Positions 17,244 through 28,023 are shown, numbered from the stretch's first letter. The stretch is DNA of 64,000 nucleotides from Bacillota bacterium (GCA_023436585.1 JAEZIN010000011.1:90080-154079); one strand, 5' to 3'. Program-made: numbers and translations. The notes: generated from the letters alone by a model not told the origin.

Positions 17244-17543
17244 ATGACAATAGCACAAAAATCTGCTGTACTGTTGGGCATTGCCTATGATGCCAATTCT
17301 ATCATGCTGGATATGCTGGCTGAAGGTGTAGCTGATGAAGTTAAAGCCTACTGTAACATTGCGGAAATACCTGCTGGATAGGATTATACACAGGCACAGA
17401 TGATAGCTTTTAAGTACAATGCAAGGCATGGTGCTGGCTTATCTGGTGCTTCCTATAGCGGTATCCGTGAAGATTACCGTGATAAGTATACTGATGATAT
17501 TTATGCCAGCCTTAACAGGTATCGCAAAGTTAAGGTGATTTGA
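17244..17543 (+). CDS. Head-tail connector protein, SPP1 gp15-like (one TAG)
   Basis: ATG 17244 follows AAAGGGGG. The 99-residue protein ends in TGA. It matches the small helical head-tail adaptor family: VKAYCNIAEIPAG-TAG-DYTQAQMIAFKYN, GLSGASYSGI, and the C-terminal LNRYRKVKV. TAG at 17379-17381 (codon 46) occupies a position that I recall as usually Leu in this family (P-x-G-L). The next gene begins two bases after its stop. Confidence 0.75.
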
Positions 17544-17544
17544 C

Positions 17545-17853
17545 ATGATTATGAAATCAGCACAATTATACGGTATAACTGAAACTGATGGCGATTATGG
17601 CAAGGTATCTTCAAAACAGCTTATCAAAAGCATTCAATGCTTCATTTCCTTTGGTTCTGGCAGTACATCAGTTAGTAACCAGATGATAACTGCAAGCACC
17701 ACACATACCGCTTTGACACAGGATACAGCTATTCAGGCTGGTATGTGGCTTCAAGCTGATAATGCTGAATACCTTATCAATGCTGTTAATCCTTCAGGAC
17801 GCTTTACTATACTGTACCTGCAAGCAAAAGGCGGTGTTAATAATGCCGATTGA
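17545..17853 (+). CDS. Probable head closure protein
   Basis: A 102-residue, beta-rich protein ending in TGA. It is placed between the connector and the gp10-like protein, where head closure (stopper, SPP1 gp16-like) proteins are encoded. The N-terminus MKSAQLYGITETDGDYGK and the middle stretch WLQADNAEYLINAV fit small beta-barrel stoppers, but there is no decisive motif, so the call rests largely on position. It has no TAG. AAGGTG stands seven bases before the ATG. Confidence 0.5.
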   Translation: MIMKSAQLYGITETDGDYGKVSSKQLIKSIQCFISFGSGSTSVSNQMITASTTHTALTQDTAIQAGMWLQADNAEYLINAVNPSGRFTILYLQAKGGVNNAD

Positions 17854-18265
17854 TGCCAGTGATATATTATCTGCCTTGGCAAACCTGCCAGCAGAATAGG
17901 AAGCAGGATGCATTGATGCACTGACTAAGGCATGCATGGCTGTAGAAACTGAAGCAAAACGTGAGTGTCCATATGATGATGGCTTGTTACGCCAAAGCAT
18001 AACAACAGAAGTCACCAAAGAAGGTGATAAGCTGGTTGGCTATGTTGGTACTAACGTAGGCTATGCCCCTTATGTACATCAGGGTACAGGTATTTATGCC
18101 ATGAATGGATTGGGGCGTACTAATGTACCTTGGAAATATTGTGATGCAGAAGGAAACTGGCATACCACAAAGGGTATTAAGCCTAACCCATTCATGCAAA
18201 AGGCGGTTGATAAGGAACGATAGAACATACTGAATTACTTCAAGGGGGTGCTGAAGGATGATTAA
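17843..18265 (+). CDS. HK97 gp10-like head-tail protein (two TAGs)
   Basis: ATG 17843 overlaps the previous gene by 11 bases. TAG is codon 19 (17897-17899, LPAE-TAG-EAGCIDALTKAC) and codon 127 (18221-18223). The frame ends in TAA after 140 residues. The core has the HK97 gp10 pattern: VETEAKRECPYDDGLLRQSI, VGTNVGYAPYVHQGTGI, and PNPFMQKAVDK. This family forms the head-tail joining ring. If the second TAG were a stop, the protein would lose only its last 14 residues. Confidence 0.75.
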
Positions 18266-18620
18266 GGATATTATAGCGGTATAGAAGGCTGATGAAACTG
18301 TCAACACCTTGATAGGTGGAAGGATATATCCCTTTCATACTGCGGATATAAGCCGTGATTGCATCGTCTATGTACCTGTACCGCTTGAAGATGATAAAGT
18401 CAAGGAAACATGGCGTATTGAAATCACCATCATCAGCAATACACTTGAAAACAGTATGGCTATTGATACCGCAATAAGGAATGCATTGTTAACCCTTGCG
18501 GACAATCAATTGACTACCAATATTTTACAGGTTGGCTTGAATGGTGGCAGTAACCTATACAACTACGAAACAGAAACATATCATCAAACCGCTTACTATT
18601 ACGTGGTAAGCAGAAAATAA
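18258..18620 (+). CDS. Tail terminator/completion protein, DUF3168-like (one TAG)
   Basis: ATG 18258 overlaps the previous gene by eight bases. TAG is codon 9 (18282-18284): MIKDIIAV-TAG-KADETVNTLIGGRIYP. In DUF3168 proteins the first helix typically reads A-L-x-A-D and ends in RIYP, so the amber codon falls on a Leu-type position. The remaining beta-rich sequence and the 120-residue size suit a tail completion protein lying before the tail tube. Confidence 0.65.
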
Positions 18621-18636
18621 TAAGGAGTGAATCATA

Positions 18637-19170
18637 ATGGCAGATACTATTAAACTGGGTTCCGGTGAATTGTACATTGCATCCTTCAGCGGTACTATCC
18701 CTGCTGATGCTACGTAGGAAGTAGCTGAAAACAAGGCTGGTTATATCAAAGGCGGTGCAAGTCTGGAGTACAAAATTTCTGAACTCCCTGTAATTGACGA
18801 CAGTGGGGCTTTTGAAAAGCGTTTTGTTACCGCTGAAGACATTACCTTTAAGTCTGGTATTCTGACTTGGGATATGGCTGTACTGAATAAGCTTTCTGCA
18901 TCTGGTACTTATACTGATGTGGCTGGCGTGCGTACTTTGAAGCTGGGTGGCAAGGGTGCTAGGGAAATGGCACAGTGGCTTATTCGCTTTGTGCATACTG
19001 CTGGTGATGGAAATAAGTTTAGGGTTACCCTTGTTGGTACGCCTTCCAATGGCTTCAGCTTTGCCTTTGCACCTGATAAGGAAACTGTGATTGATGCGGA
19101 GTTTAAAGCCGTGGGACATGATGCTGATGGTACTAAGGTTATTCTTGCTGAAGAATACGATGCGGAGTAA
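18637..19170 (+). CDS. Major tail tube protein (one TAG)
   Basis: AAGGAG precedes ATG 18637. The 177-residue frame ends in TAA and carries TAG at codon 27 (18715-18717, ADAT-TAG-EVAENKAGY). The start ADTIKLGSGELYI, the later AGYIKGGASLEYK and the C-terminal APDKETVIDAEFKA are typical of Firmicute siphovirus tail tube proteins. It builds the tube around the tape measure. Without suppression a 26-residue peptide would result. Confidence 0.8.
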
Positions 19171-19177
19171 TGACATG

Positions 19178-19209
19178 GGGGAAGGGTAAAATCTTCCCCT
19201 TCTTTTTCT
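19178..19209 (+). terminator. Rho-independent terminator after the tail tube gene
   Basis: GGGGAAG, an 8-base loop, CTTCCCC and TTCTTTTTCTT form a standard terminator. It would partly separate the abundant tube message from the chaperone and tape measure genes. Confidence 0.75.
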
Positions 19210-19241
19210 TATGCAGAGATAAAATATGGAGGAATAAAATA

Positions 19242-19562
19242 ATGGCAAAGACATTACACCTACAGGCTTTTCAGCAGGTATATCTTGATGTGGAATTATT
19301 GGATGGTAGTATTATCTACCTAAAAAAGCCTACACAGAAACTTGCTATAGAGATGGCATTACTGCCACAGTATTTAGTACAGCAAGACATAAACGTGATT
19401 GTAACCGCTTTAAATGAATTGACGGTTAACATATAGAACAACAACAAAGAAGGAAGGATATTTACTCTTGATAGTATAGCGGAATGGGAAATTGAACTGA
19501 AGAATGCAGTTATCAATGCCTATCAGGAATTCTTGACGGAGATTCTTTCAAACCCAAACTAA
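19242..19562 (+). CDS. Tail assembly chaperone G (one TAG)
   Basis: GGAGG precedes ATG 19242. The 106-residue frame crosses TAG at 19434-19436 (codon 65) and ends in TAA. The segment VNI-TAG-NNNKEGRIFTLD matches my recollection of an I-L-N-x-N-x-E-G motif in Firmicute tail chaperones, with TAG at the Leu. The protein ends EILSNPN. A slippery heptamer lies over the last two sense codons, and the -1 frame continues as the T part, giving the classical G and GT products that coat the tape measure during tail assembly. Confidence 0.78.
19553..19559 (+). promoter_or_regulatory. -1 ribosomal frameshift site CCCAAAC
   Basis: C-CCA-AAC is a canonical X-XXY-YYZ heptamer in the zero frame of chaperone G, directly before its TAA (19560-19562). 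A -1 slip enters an open frame that reads CTA ATA CCC CCT and joins the T part without a stop. This is the standard G/GT arrangement of siphoviruses. Confidence 0.82.
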
Positions 19563-19864
19563 TACCCCCTTCTATACCTGATGATGGTGAAGGCACAGAA
19601 GAAGGGGAAGATACAACCATGCCTTCTATACATCGTGTAATTGATTATAGCGGACTAAGCTACTATGATGCCTTGGATTTACCTTGTGATGTATTTGCCT
19701 TGATGCTGAAGCACAGTATTATTGATGATTACAATAAGACAGAAGCAGGGCGTGAATACCTTGAAAAATGTAAGCGTCTGCAACAGTCAGACATAGATAT
19801 ATCAGCTTTCAGAAAGATGAAGGCAGGAAATAGGAAAGGGGGTATAAAGCATGGCAACAGTTGA
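19559..19864 (+). CDS. Tail assembly chaperone T part, made as a GT fusion
   Basis: The frame is open from the slip site to TGA at 19862-19864, about 101 codons. It starts with an acidic Pro/Gly/Glu-rich linker and continues DYSGLSYYDALDLPCDVFALMLKHSII, a helical domain with the usual LPxDxF-type motif of chaperone T proteins. It has no good start or Shine-Dalgarno site of its own except an internal ATG at 19619. It overlaps the tape measure start by 14 bases. Confidence 0.75.
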   Translation, partial: LIPPSIPDDGEGTEEGEDTTMPSIHRVIDYSGLSYYDALDLPCDVFALMLKHSIIDDYNKTEAGREYLEKCKRLQQSDIDISAFRKMKAGNRKGGIKHGNS

Positions 19865-22532
19865 ATTAGGTGCATTGCGTGTAGCTATCGTAGCTGAAAA
19901 TGATAAGGCAGTTGATGCTATTCAGGATACTGGTAAAGAAATTGACAAAATGTCAAAGAAATCCAGTAAAACACTTGATAGCTAGGGAAAAACCTTTACC
20001 AAAGTCGGTACAAACATGACAAAGTATGTCACTGCACCTATTATAGCGGCAGGAATTGCAGCTATCAAGATGGCTTCTGATATGCAAGAAACCATGTCAA
20101 AAGTTGATGTGGTTTTTGGTGATAATGCGGATGAAGTCAAAGCCTGGGGAGATACAACTATTGAAAAAATAGGATTGGCAAAGCAAACTGCTTTAGATAT
20201 GGCGGCTGGTTTTCAGGATATGGGTACTTCAATGGGTATCGGTACTGACAAGTCTGCTGATATGTCCATGTCACTTGTACAGCTTGCCGGTGATATGGCT
20301 TCATTCAAAAATATCAGTGTAGAACGTGCGCAAACAGCCTTAAATGCGGTTTACACAGGTGAAACAGAAAGCCTTAAAGCATTAGGCGTAGTTATGACAG
20401 ATGCCAATTTGAAGGCATTTGCAATGAATCAGGGCATAACAAAACAGTGGGAAGAAATGACGCAAGCTGAAAAGGTTATGTTGCGCTATCAATATGTCAT
20501 GTCCCAAACCAGCAATGCACAAGGCGATTTTGAACGGACTTCAGACAGTGCAGCTAATCAAAGCCGTAGTTTTAAGGAACGTGTGAAAGAATTAGGTGCA
20601 TCATTCGGTGAAAAGCTTCTTCCTATTGTGGAAGATGTTTTAACTAATATCAATGGACTTCTTGATTCTTTTTCTAATGCTGATGAATCCACACAGACAG
20701 CTATCTTGTGGGGATAGGGGATTGCAGCGGCTATAGGGCCAGTGACTAAGGCTATTGGTTCTGTAATTGATGGTGTTGGCAAGGTTAAGGATGCCTTTGC
20801 TTCTGGTGCTTTAAACATGTCTACTTTAGGCTGGGTAACTGGTGCTTTAGCTTTAGTAGCCTTAATAGGCACTACTGTAGCTTTAACACAGCAACGTATG
20901 GATGAAATCTATAAAGACAGTAACGCTTTAAATACGGCTATGTCCAACTTGGCAAAGGAAATGCTGAATATTGAAAGCACATTCCAAAAAGACATGACAA
21001 GCCTGGAAGCCACAAGTACGTTAGCCAGTGATTATATAGCGGAGTTAGAAAAGCTAGAAACTACAGGCGTAAAGACTAGGGAAGAACAAGAAAAATACGC
21101 TATTCTTATCAGACAGTTAAAGACATTGATTCCTGGCCTTAACATTCAGATTGATAAGCAAACTGGCCTAATTAAAGGCGGTGCTAAAGCTTTAAGGGAA
21201 CAAACAGCGGCATGGAAAGAACAAGCCGTATTGGAATACATGCTTACAAAGCAAAAGGCACAAGTGGAAGCTTTGACTGATGCACAAATTGCTTTAACTG
21301 AAGCAGAAATAGCACACAAAAATAATGCTGAAGCACTTACTTCAATACGCAAAGAACAAACAGACATTGAAGAAAAATTCTCTAGTACGTTCGGTAAAAC
21401 ACTTCAGCAAGTCAAAGACATGACAGCTAACCAAATGCAAAAATGGCTTAATGATAACGGACAAGAAGCTAAGAATCTTCTAACACAATGGAATGAATTA
21501 GCAAATTCAGGGCGTAACTTGGAAATGGCACAAAGCGGCTTAGATACAGCTATACAAAAAGGTACTGCTTCAGTGGCGGCAGCTAATGCAGAAGTGGAAA
21601 AAACAAAAGATGTGTATCAGCAAGCTTATGATTCTATGGCTAATACTGATGCGGCTACTGCTGGTACAGATGCAGTTGTTGATGGCCTTGAAGATGTAGG
21701 TACAGCGGCAGATAATGCGGCTAAAGATGTTAGGGATTTTTCTAAAGATGTATCGGATATGACGAAAAACCTTAAAGATGAAGCCGATATTACCATGAAG
21801 GAAGCTACAAAAAATCTGAAGGATAACACAGCTTTATATAATAATCTTTGGACTAACATTGGTAATTTAATGAAGCGTGGCGTGTCACAAGACTTCCTTT
21901 TTCACCTTCAGCAAATGGGGCCTAGCGGATGGAAGATTCTGGACGAAATGAATAAAGCATCTGATAAGAAGCTTCAGGAATTTGTTGATGTTGTCGGTGA
22001 CAATGCAGAAGCATCTAAAAAGACATGGGAAACTGAAATAGGGGAAATACCTGGTATTACTAAGGATGCTATGGAAGATGCAACCGATGAAGCTAAAACT
22101 GGTGGTGAAGATGTCGGTACGGCTATGGGTGACGGTATTGGAACTGGTGTTCAAAGTACAGCGGCGGCAATTGCGGCAAAGTGCAAGAAGCTTGTACAGG
22201 ATGCTATAGCGGCGGCTAAACGTGCTGGTGAAATTGCTTCCCCTTCAAAGAAGATGAAGAATGAAGTAGGTAAGCCATAGGCGCAGGGTATTGAAGTTGG
22301 TTTTGCTGGAGAAATGGATAACACCATTAAAGCGGTAGATAGAAGCATCAATAACCTTATCCTTGGCGGTGCTGTAGCTACACAGAATAAGGTAGCACAG
22401 GCTTCAACTGCAAAGGTTGCACCTGTATCAGTTGTGCAGAATAACAATTTCACAAGTCGTACTTTAACACCATATGAAATTCAATTACAGCAGAAACAAT
22501 TTAGCAAGAACATATTGAAGGGGGTTAGCTGA
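19851..22532 (+). CDS. Tail tape measure protein (three TAGs)
   Basis: AAAGGGGG precedes ATG 19851. The 893-residue product is reached only if TAGs at 19983 (codon 45), 20715 (289) and 22278 (810) are decoded; TGA ends it. The N-terminus reads LDS-TAG-GKTFTKVGTNMTKYVTAPI, the typical tape measure start. Then come the helical SMASDMQETMSKVDVVFGD region and TQTAILWG-TAG-GIAAAIGP, where the TAG lies inside a hydrophobic membrane-like segment. The coiled-coil middle is followed by a C-terminal SPSKKM motif. It sets tail length and is ejected with the DNA. Confidence 0.9.
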
Positions 22533-23281
22533 TGGAACAATTCGTATTCACTAATGCTAGTGGGGATAGCTTAACCATCAGCTATACCCATAATAACAAT
22601 ATCCTGAAAGGCTATGATGGACTAACGGCAGCAGAAATCCTGCCTGATGTTGTGCAGGGGTACAGCCAGAACGGTTATAGCCTGAAGCGTACAAGGCTAG
22701 GCAGTAGGTTTATTATTCTTGAATGGTATGTCTATGCTGAAGATATGGAAGCCTTATATACCACAAGAAAACAGCTTGGCAGTATCTTTAATCCAACATA
22801 GGGAAAAGGCGTACTTGCCTATACAAATGATGCTGGCACGTATTACATTGATGCGGTATGCACTGGCCTTCCTACACCTACAGAAAAGTATGGAAATATG
22901 CAACTATTCAGTGTGGAGTTAACCGCACATAATCCTTTCTTTTATGGTGAAGTACAGACAATAGAAGCAGAAGATGAAGTTGTCAGCATCACTAATGACG
23001 GTGACATGCCAGCACCTTTTACAGTAACTTTTGCACCTGATACTTCACCACAGATTTACCTTGATGATGGTACGAAAATTGAAGTAGCTTCAAGCGTAAA
23101 TGAAGCCGTAACGGTTAAAACAGCATATGGGGAAAAGCTGGTGCTGGATTCTGAAGGTAATATTGACTTCAATCTTATCACGGCAGACAGTACCTTCTTC
23201 AGTTTGCCAGTGGGTACATTTAACTTGAATTGTGGCGGTGCATGCACCATTCAGTGGAAGCCTTTATACGTGGGGGTGTAA
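22532..23281 (+). CDS. Distal tail protein (Dit) (one TAG)
   Basis: The ATG overlaps the tape measure stop by one base (TGATG). The 249-residue frame has TAG at 22799-22801 (codon 90) in IFNPT-TAG-GKGVLAYTNDAGTYYI. Distal tail proteins of Gram-positive siphoviruses usually show N-P-x-L-G-x-G-x-L-x-Y here, so Leu fits. The C-terminal half with FSVELTAHNPFFYGE supports the family. Dit forms the hexameric hub at the tail tip. Confidence 0.82.
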
Positions 23282-23283
23282 TG

Positions 23284-24852
23284 ATGGAAGTCAAACTTTA
23301 CAAGTATCAGCCTACAGGGATAACCCTTGTAGGTGTGATTGATGATTACATTTCCATGGTATTCCAACGTAGTTATTCACAGGTTGGCACCTGGCAGATG
23401 GTATTACCTGCTGGCAGCTTATCCGCTACATAGGTTTATAACGCTGATATTATCCGCTTATCTGATGGGGTAAGCGGATACATAACAAGCAGGGTATTGA
23501 ACAATACAGTCACAGAAAGCACATTAACCGTTAGCGGTATTGAACTAAAAGGTATTACTTCCACAAGGCAGATAATTCCACCTGATGGCAGTGCATACTT
23601 CAATGTCAATAACACACCTGAATATGTCATCATGCAGTTACTTCAAACACAGCTTACTTCACCTGCTGATGAAAAGCGTGCTATCCTTGCCAGCGTTGCA
23701 GCTTATGACAACAGCGAATATCTACACAAGGCTTCATACCGCTATAGTAACTTGAAGGATGAAATCTGTGCTATTGCAGTTGCCTATGGCATTGGCTGGT
23801 ATGCTGATGTTGAAGATGGTGAAATAGTCTTTCATATCATCCATAGCGCAGACAGAAGTGCAAGCCAAAGTGAAAACAGCCGTATTGTGTTGTCATACGC
23901 AAATGATAACATCCTGCAAAGTAGCCTATCTGTTAATGGTAGTATCCCTGAAACAGCCTATACACTTGGACAAGGTGAAGGTGCAAGCAGGGAAATCTAC
24001 ATTGTAGGGGATGACAAGGAAGGCTTACAGCGTAAGGAAATAGCCATTGATGCCCGTGATATATCAGACAGCAGTTTGCTTCCTGATAGGGGATTATCAA
24101 AGCTTTCTGAATATGGCAGTGGAATAGCATATGAATGCACACTATCAGAAGCCTTTACAAGCTTGTACAGGAATGCTTATGATGTTGGGGATAAAGTCAC
24201 CATTGAAGATGAAACCCTTGCAGGTGGAAGCCTGGATGCCTATATAACCGCAATAACTGAAGTGTATGAAGCTTCAGGTTTACGGCTTGATATTGCACTT
24301 GGCTATGATACAAACACGCTACAGGGCGTTATAAGCCGTATTTCTGACAGCACAAAAAGCCTAATTCAGACTGATACTGTCAGTGTTGATACTGTTGTTT
24401 CTATGCAGACGCAGATAACGCAGATGAACGGCTACATAGCTACTAAAGCAGAAAAGACAACAACAGATGCTTTGGGCAATGCCATAGCCAATAACTACAC
24501 TGAATTGAAACAAGATGCAGAAGGCTTAACTTTGCGTATAGGACAAAATGAAGGTGCAATATCAGGTGTGCAGGATAATCTTGATACACTGAATGACTTC
24601 AAAGCTACGCAGGAAACATTGATACGTGCTGATGCTGAAGGCGTGCATGTAGGCAAGACTTCATTCAAAGCAGAAACCCTTGTAGCAGACAATGGTTTGC
24701 ACATCAAGGATAATACAGGTGCAGAATGCGCTTACTTTACTGATAACAAAAGCTACATCAAGAATGCGAACATAACAGAAACAATGCAAATAGGCGGTGT
24801 ACAGTTTGTAAAGTATTCTACAGGCCGTATTGCTTTGAAATGGGTAGGATAA
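23284..24852 (+). CDS. Tail-associated protein, Gp37-like (one TAG)
   Basis: I choose the second of two adjacent ATGs (23284) for its better distance from GGGGG. The 522-residue frame carries TAG at 23431-23433 (codon 50) and ends in TAA. The N-terminal domain (FQRSYSQVGTWQMVLP, IIRLSDGVSGYITSR, LTVSGIELKGI) resembles the Gp37-like proteins found after Dit in Firmicute phages. The C-terminal third has a coiled coil (ITQMNGYIATKAEKTT) typical of fibres and baseplate stalks. It probably forms the tail tip that contacts the cell. Confidence 0.75.
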
Positions 24853-24866
24853 GGAAGGTGGAATAA

Positions 24867-27089
24867 ATGCCAACAGTACAATTTAACAGTCAATACTAGA
24901 TGACTTTCCGTAATAGTAGCCACACTATAGGCAATTTTAGACAGGGTTATACTTTGTCTGAAGGTGGTTCTGGTAGCAATGCACGTAACTGTGCCATGGC
25001 TTTCTGGAATGCTGATGCTATCAATACTACGCTTGACGGAATGATTATTGACGGTGTTAATTTCATAGTGCAAGGGACAACCGGATATGGGCTTTCAAAT
25101 AACATCAGCTTCTATCTTTACAAATCACCTTATCAGTATAGCGCAAGCAATGGAAGTAATCTTTCACCAGATGACTATACACCTAACGGAACATTTGTTA
25201 ATACAGATGGTACAATGATGGATGGATATATCCAAACTACGGCAATGGGTAGAAATTCAAGCAGTAACTTCACAACAGCACTAACTGCTGATTTTCTGCA
25301 AGCAGTACGTGATGGATATGGGCTTATGGCTTATCGGCGTACACAGCCTAGCACACCATCTACTGACCATTTTACAAGAGAAACCACAAACCCTATTATC
25401 CTTGAAGTAACATACCATGCACCTGTTTCTAGCTTTAGCCTTAGTGCCTCTACAATTGATGCAGGACAGACAATAACAGCAAACATAAGCCGTACTGATT
25501 CAAGCTATACACATACGGTTACATTTACCTTTGGTTCTGCAAGCCAGCAGTATACCAATGTGGAAACTTTACAAGCATTTAGTATTCCATTATCATGGAT
25601 GAATCAGATACCAAACAGCACAAGCGGTACAGCAACATGCATTGTAAAGACTTATAACGGTGCTACATAGCTAGGTGAAGCACCAGCACAGACTTTTACC
25701 ATTACCGTACCAGCAAGTGTTAAGCCTTCATTGTCAAGCCTTACAGCCGCCTTGGTAGACGGTTATTGGGGCTTGTATGTGCAGGGTTATTCTAAGGCGC
25801 AGCTTACAGCAAACGGTGCTACAGGCGCATATGGAAGCAGTATAACAGGGTATAGCATAGCAGGAAAGGCAACAAATCCAGCTACAACAGAAATACTTTA
25901 TACAGCCGGAACGAATACATTTTATGCTACGGTTACTGATAGCCGTGGCAGGACTTCTGATGCTGTATCATGTGCTGTTACTGTTACTGCCTATGTAATA
26001 CCTAGCATTACAGGCGTGTTAGCGCAGCGTGCATCCAATTCAGGCGGCACACTGGATGATGAAGGGACATATTGCAAATGTACTCTAAGCTATAGCTGGA
26101 GTGCCATTGGAAGCAATGCACGCACCACAGCAGTTGATTATAGGGAAGTGGGTACATCAACCTGGACAAGTGGAAGCACATCTTTAATTACTTCTGGTGG
26201 CTATGTGGTGTTAGGAAGCGGTACAACTTTTGCTGTTGATAAAAGCTATGATTTACGCTTTACGGTAGATGATTCTATTTCAGGGCTAGTTTATGCTTAT
26301 GGGATACTCTATACAGCTAAATACATTATAGACTTTAAAGCAGGTGGCAATGGTGTAGCATTCGGTGGCGTATCTACACTTGATAATACTGTTGAAGTTG
26401 CACCTAATTGGAAGCTACAGGCAAAGCGTGCCGTTTTCACATCAACAAATGATGCTGTAGTTGGTACTTCTGGAGAAACAACAGGTGTAGCCTTAATAAC
26501 TGGTGATGTAACAGGAAGCCATATTGAAATGGATAACAATGAAATCATGGCTAAAAGTGGCAATTCACCAGCTACATTATTCCTGAATAATGAAGGCGGC
26601 GCAGTAAGTATAGGCACTGGTGGCTTACAAATTGCTGGGGTTTCACTTCTGGATTATCTACGTAATGCACTGTATCCTATCGGTACTATTTATATGTCCG
26701 TAAGTGCTACAAACCCTAATACCTTTATTGGCGGTACATGGGTAGCATGGGGTTCAGGGCGTGTACCTGTTGGCGTGGATGCATCACAAGCAGAATTCAA
26801 CACAGTAGAAGAAACTGGTGGCGCAAAGACACATACACTTACAGATGCACAAGTACCTGCTGTAACTGGTAGTATTGGCATGCACGCTGGGGCAACAGCA
26901 ACAACCATTCAAAGTGTTAGTGGTGCGTTTTCATCTGGGCTAACACCTACTAAGTATTTCAATCAGGGCAGTGGTACATCTGGTGCTTCATCCGTCGGTA
27001 TTGTCAACTTTAATAATGGCGGTGGTGGCGGTGCGCATAACAACTTGCAGCCTTATATCACCTGCTACATGTGGAAGCGTACTGCTTAA
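24867..27089 (+). CDS. Tail fibre / receptor-binding protein (two TAGs)
   Basis: GGAAGGTGG precedes ATG 24867. TAGs at codon 11 (24897-24899) and codon 268 (25668-25670) interrupt a 740-residue frame ending in TAA. Thr/Ser-rich beta repeats resembling the DUF859 family fill the middle (TITVPASVKPSLSSL, TVTDSRGRTSDAVSC). The C-terminus has a tail-collar type segment: YPIGTIYMSVSATNPNTFIGG and WKRTA at the end with AHNNLQPYITCYMW. It probably determines host range. Confidence 0.78.
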
Positions 27090-27101
27090 GGAGTGAAGGA
27101 T

Positions 27102-27791
27102 ATGGCATAGATAAAGGTACAGGACATTATAGCCAGCTTTGAAGAAATTTAGGGCTGGCCTTATGTCTCCCCTGGTAGTAACAATGAAAAGGGTATTGAT
27201 TGTAGCGGTGCATTCTGCCATGCATTTTCTAAGGCTGGAAAATCAATTTATCATGGAAGTAACCGCATAATCAGGAAGCATTGTCATGATGTGCAGAAGA
27301 TAACAGGCATAGCAGTATTGAAGCCTGGCATGGCAGTATTCAAGGCACGCACAAACACAGCAAAGCTATCCGCACAGTATAAAGCTGGTGGGGCTTACTA
27401 TGATGCTAATCTGCCTTATGACTTCTATCATATAGGCCTAGTGGTAAGTGTGAATCCATTGCGGATTATCCATGCTACTACACCAAAGGCTAAGCAGGAT
27501 AACGCTATAGGCACATGGACATGGTGTGGAATGCTGAATGATGTAGATTATAATAGCATAACTACAATGCCTGTAAATGACACAGAAACAGGCCTAGAAG
27601 CTTCTGTTTATGCGGCTAACGGATTGCCTGTAAAACTGCGTACACAGCCTTCTACGGCTTCTGTATGGCGTTATAAGCTTGATGTAGGGACAAAGCTACA
27701 AGTGCTTGAAAATGGTACTGAATGGTGTAGGGTAAAGGCAGGGGATAAGGAAGGGTGGATGATGACTAAATTTATAAAGTGGGGTGCATGA
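27102..27791 (+). CDS. Endolysin, NlpC/P60 with SH3 domain (two TAGs)
   Basis: AAGGAGTGAAGG precedes ATG 27102. TAG is codon 3 and codon 17 (27108, 27150), so practically nothing is made without suppression. The enzyme reads FEEI-TAG-GWPYVSPG, GIDCSGAF (catalytic Cys), and FYHIGLVV (catalytic His). NlpC/P60 domains typically have Leu-Gly before the W/T-P-Y, so the second TAG fits Leu. A C-terminal SH3-like cell-wall binding part (VKLRTQPSTAS, GWMMTKFI) follows. It would cut peptidoglycan stem peptides at lysis. TGA stop; 229 residues. Confidence 0.88.
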
Positions 27792-27795
27792 AAAA

Positions 27796-28023
27796 ATGGA
27801 TGTTAATGCTTTGGGTGGATTTATACAGACGCTTGGTTTTCCTATTGCGTGCGTATGCGGTTAGGGCTTGTTCTGTTGGAAATTCGTTAGCCGCATACAG
27901 GATGAAAACAAAGTCAGGGAAGAAAAGCTGATGCAGATGCTTGAATCATATGGTGCAAAAATGCAAGCTATTTCTGCGGCTTTGGAACGGCTTAGCGGTG
28001 AAATTGATAACCTGAAGGGGTAA
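27796..28023 (+). CDS. Holin-like protein (one TAG)
   Basis: The ATG at 27796 lies four bases after the lysin stop. The 75-residue frame has TAG at codon 23 (27862-27864), inside the only membrane helix (TLGFPIACVCG-TAG-GLFCWKF). Then comes a charged coiled coil (EEKLMQMLESYG). This resembles small BhlA/YvlA-type holins with a GFPI motif. A Gln inside this helix would be unfavourable, whereas Leu fits. It is followed by the late terminator. Confidence 0.72.

Noticed and set aside
6539..28023. Explaining the split frames as prophage decay
   Set aside because: All 31 interruptions are TAG, none TAA or TGA, there are no frameshifts, and genes keep intact motifs and tight spacing. A CTA tRNA is present. 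Decay would not be so selective.
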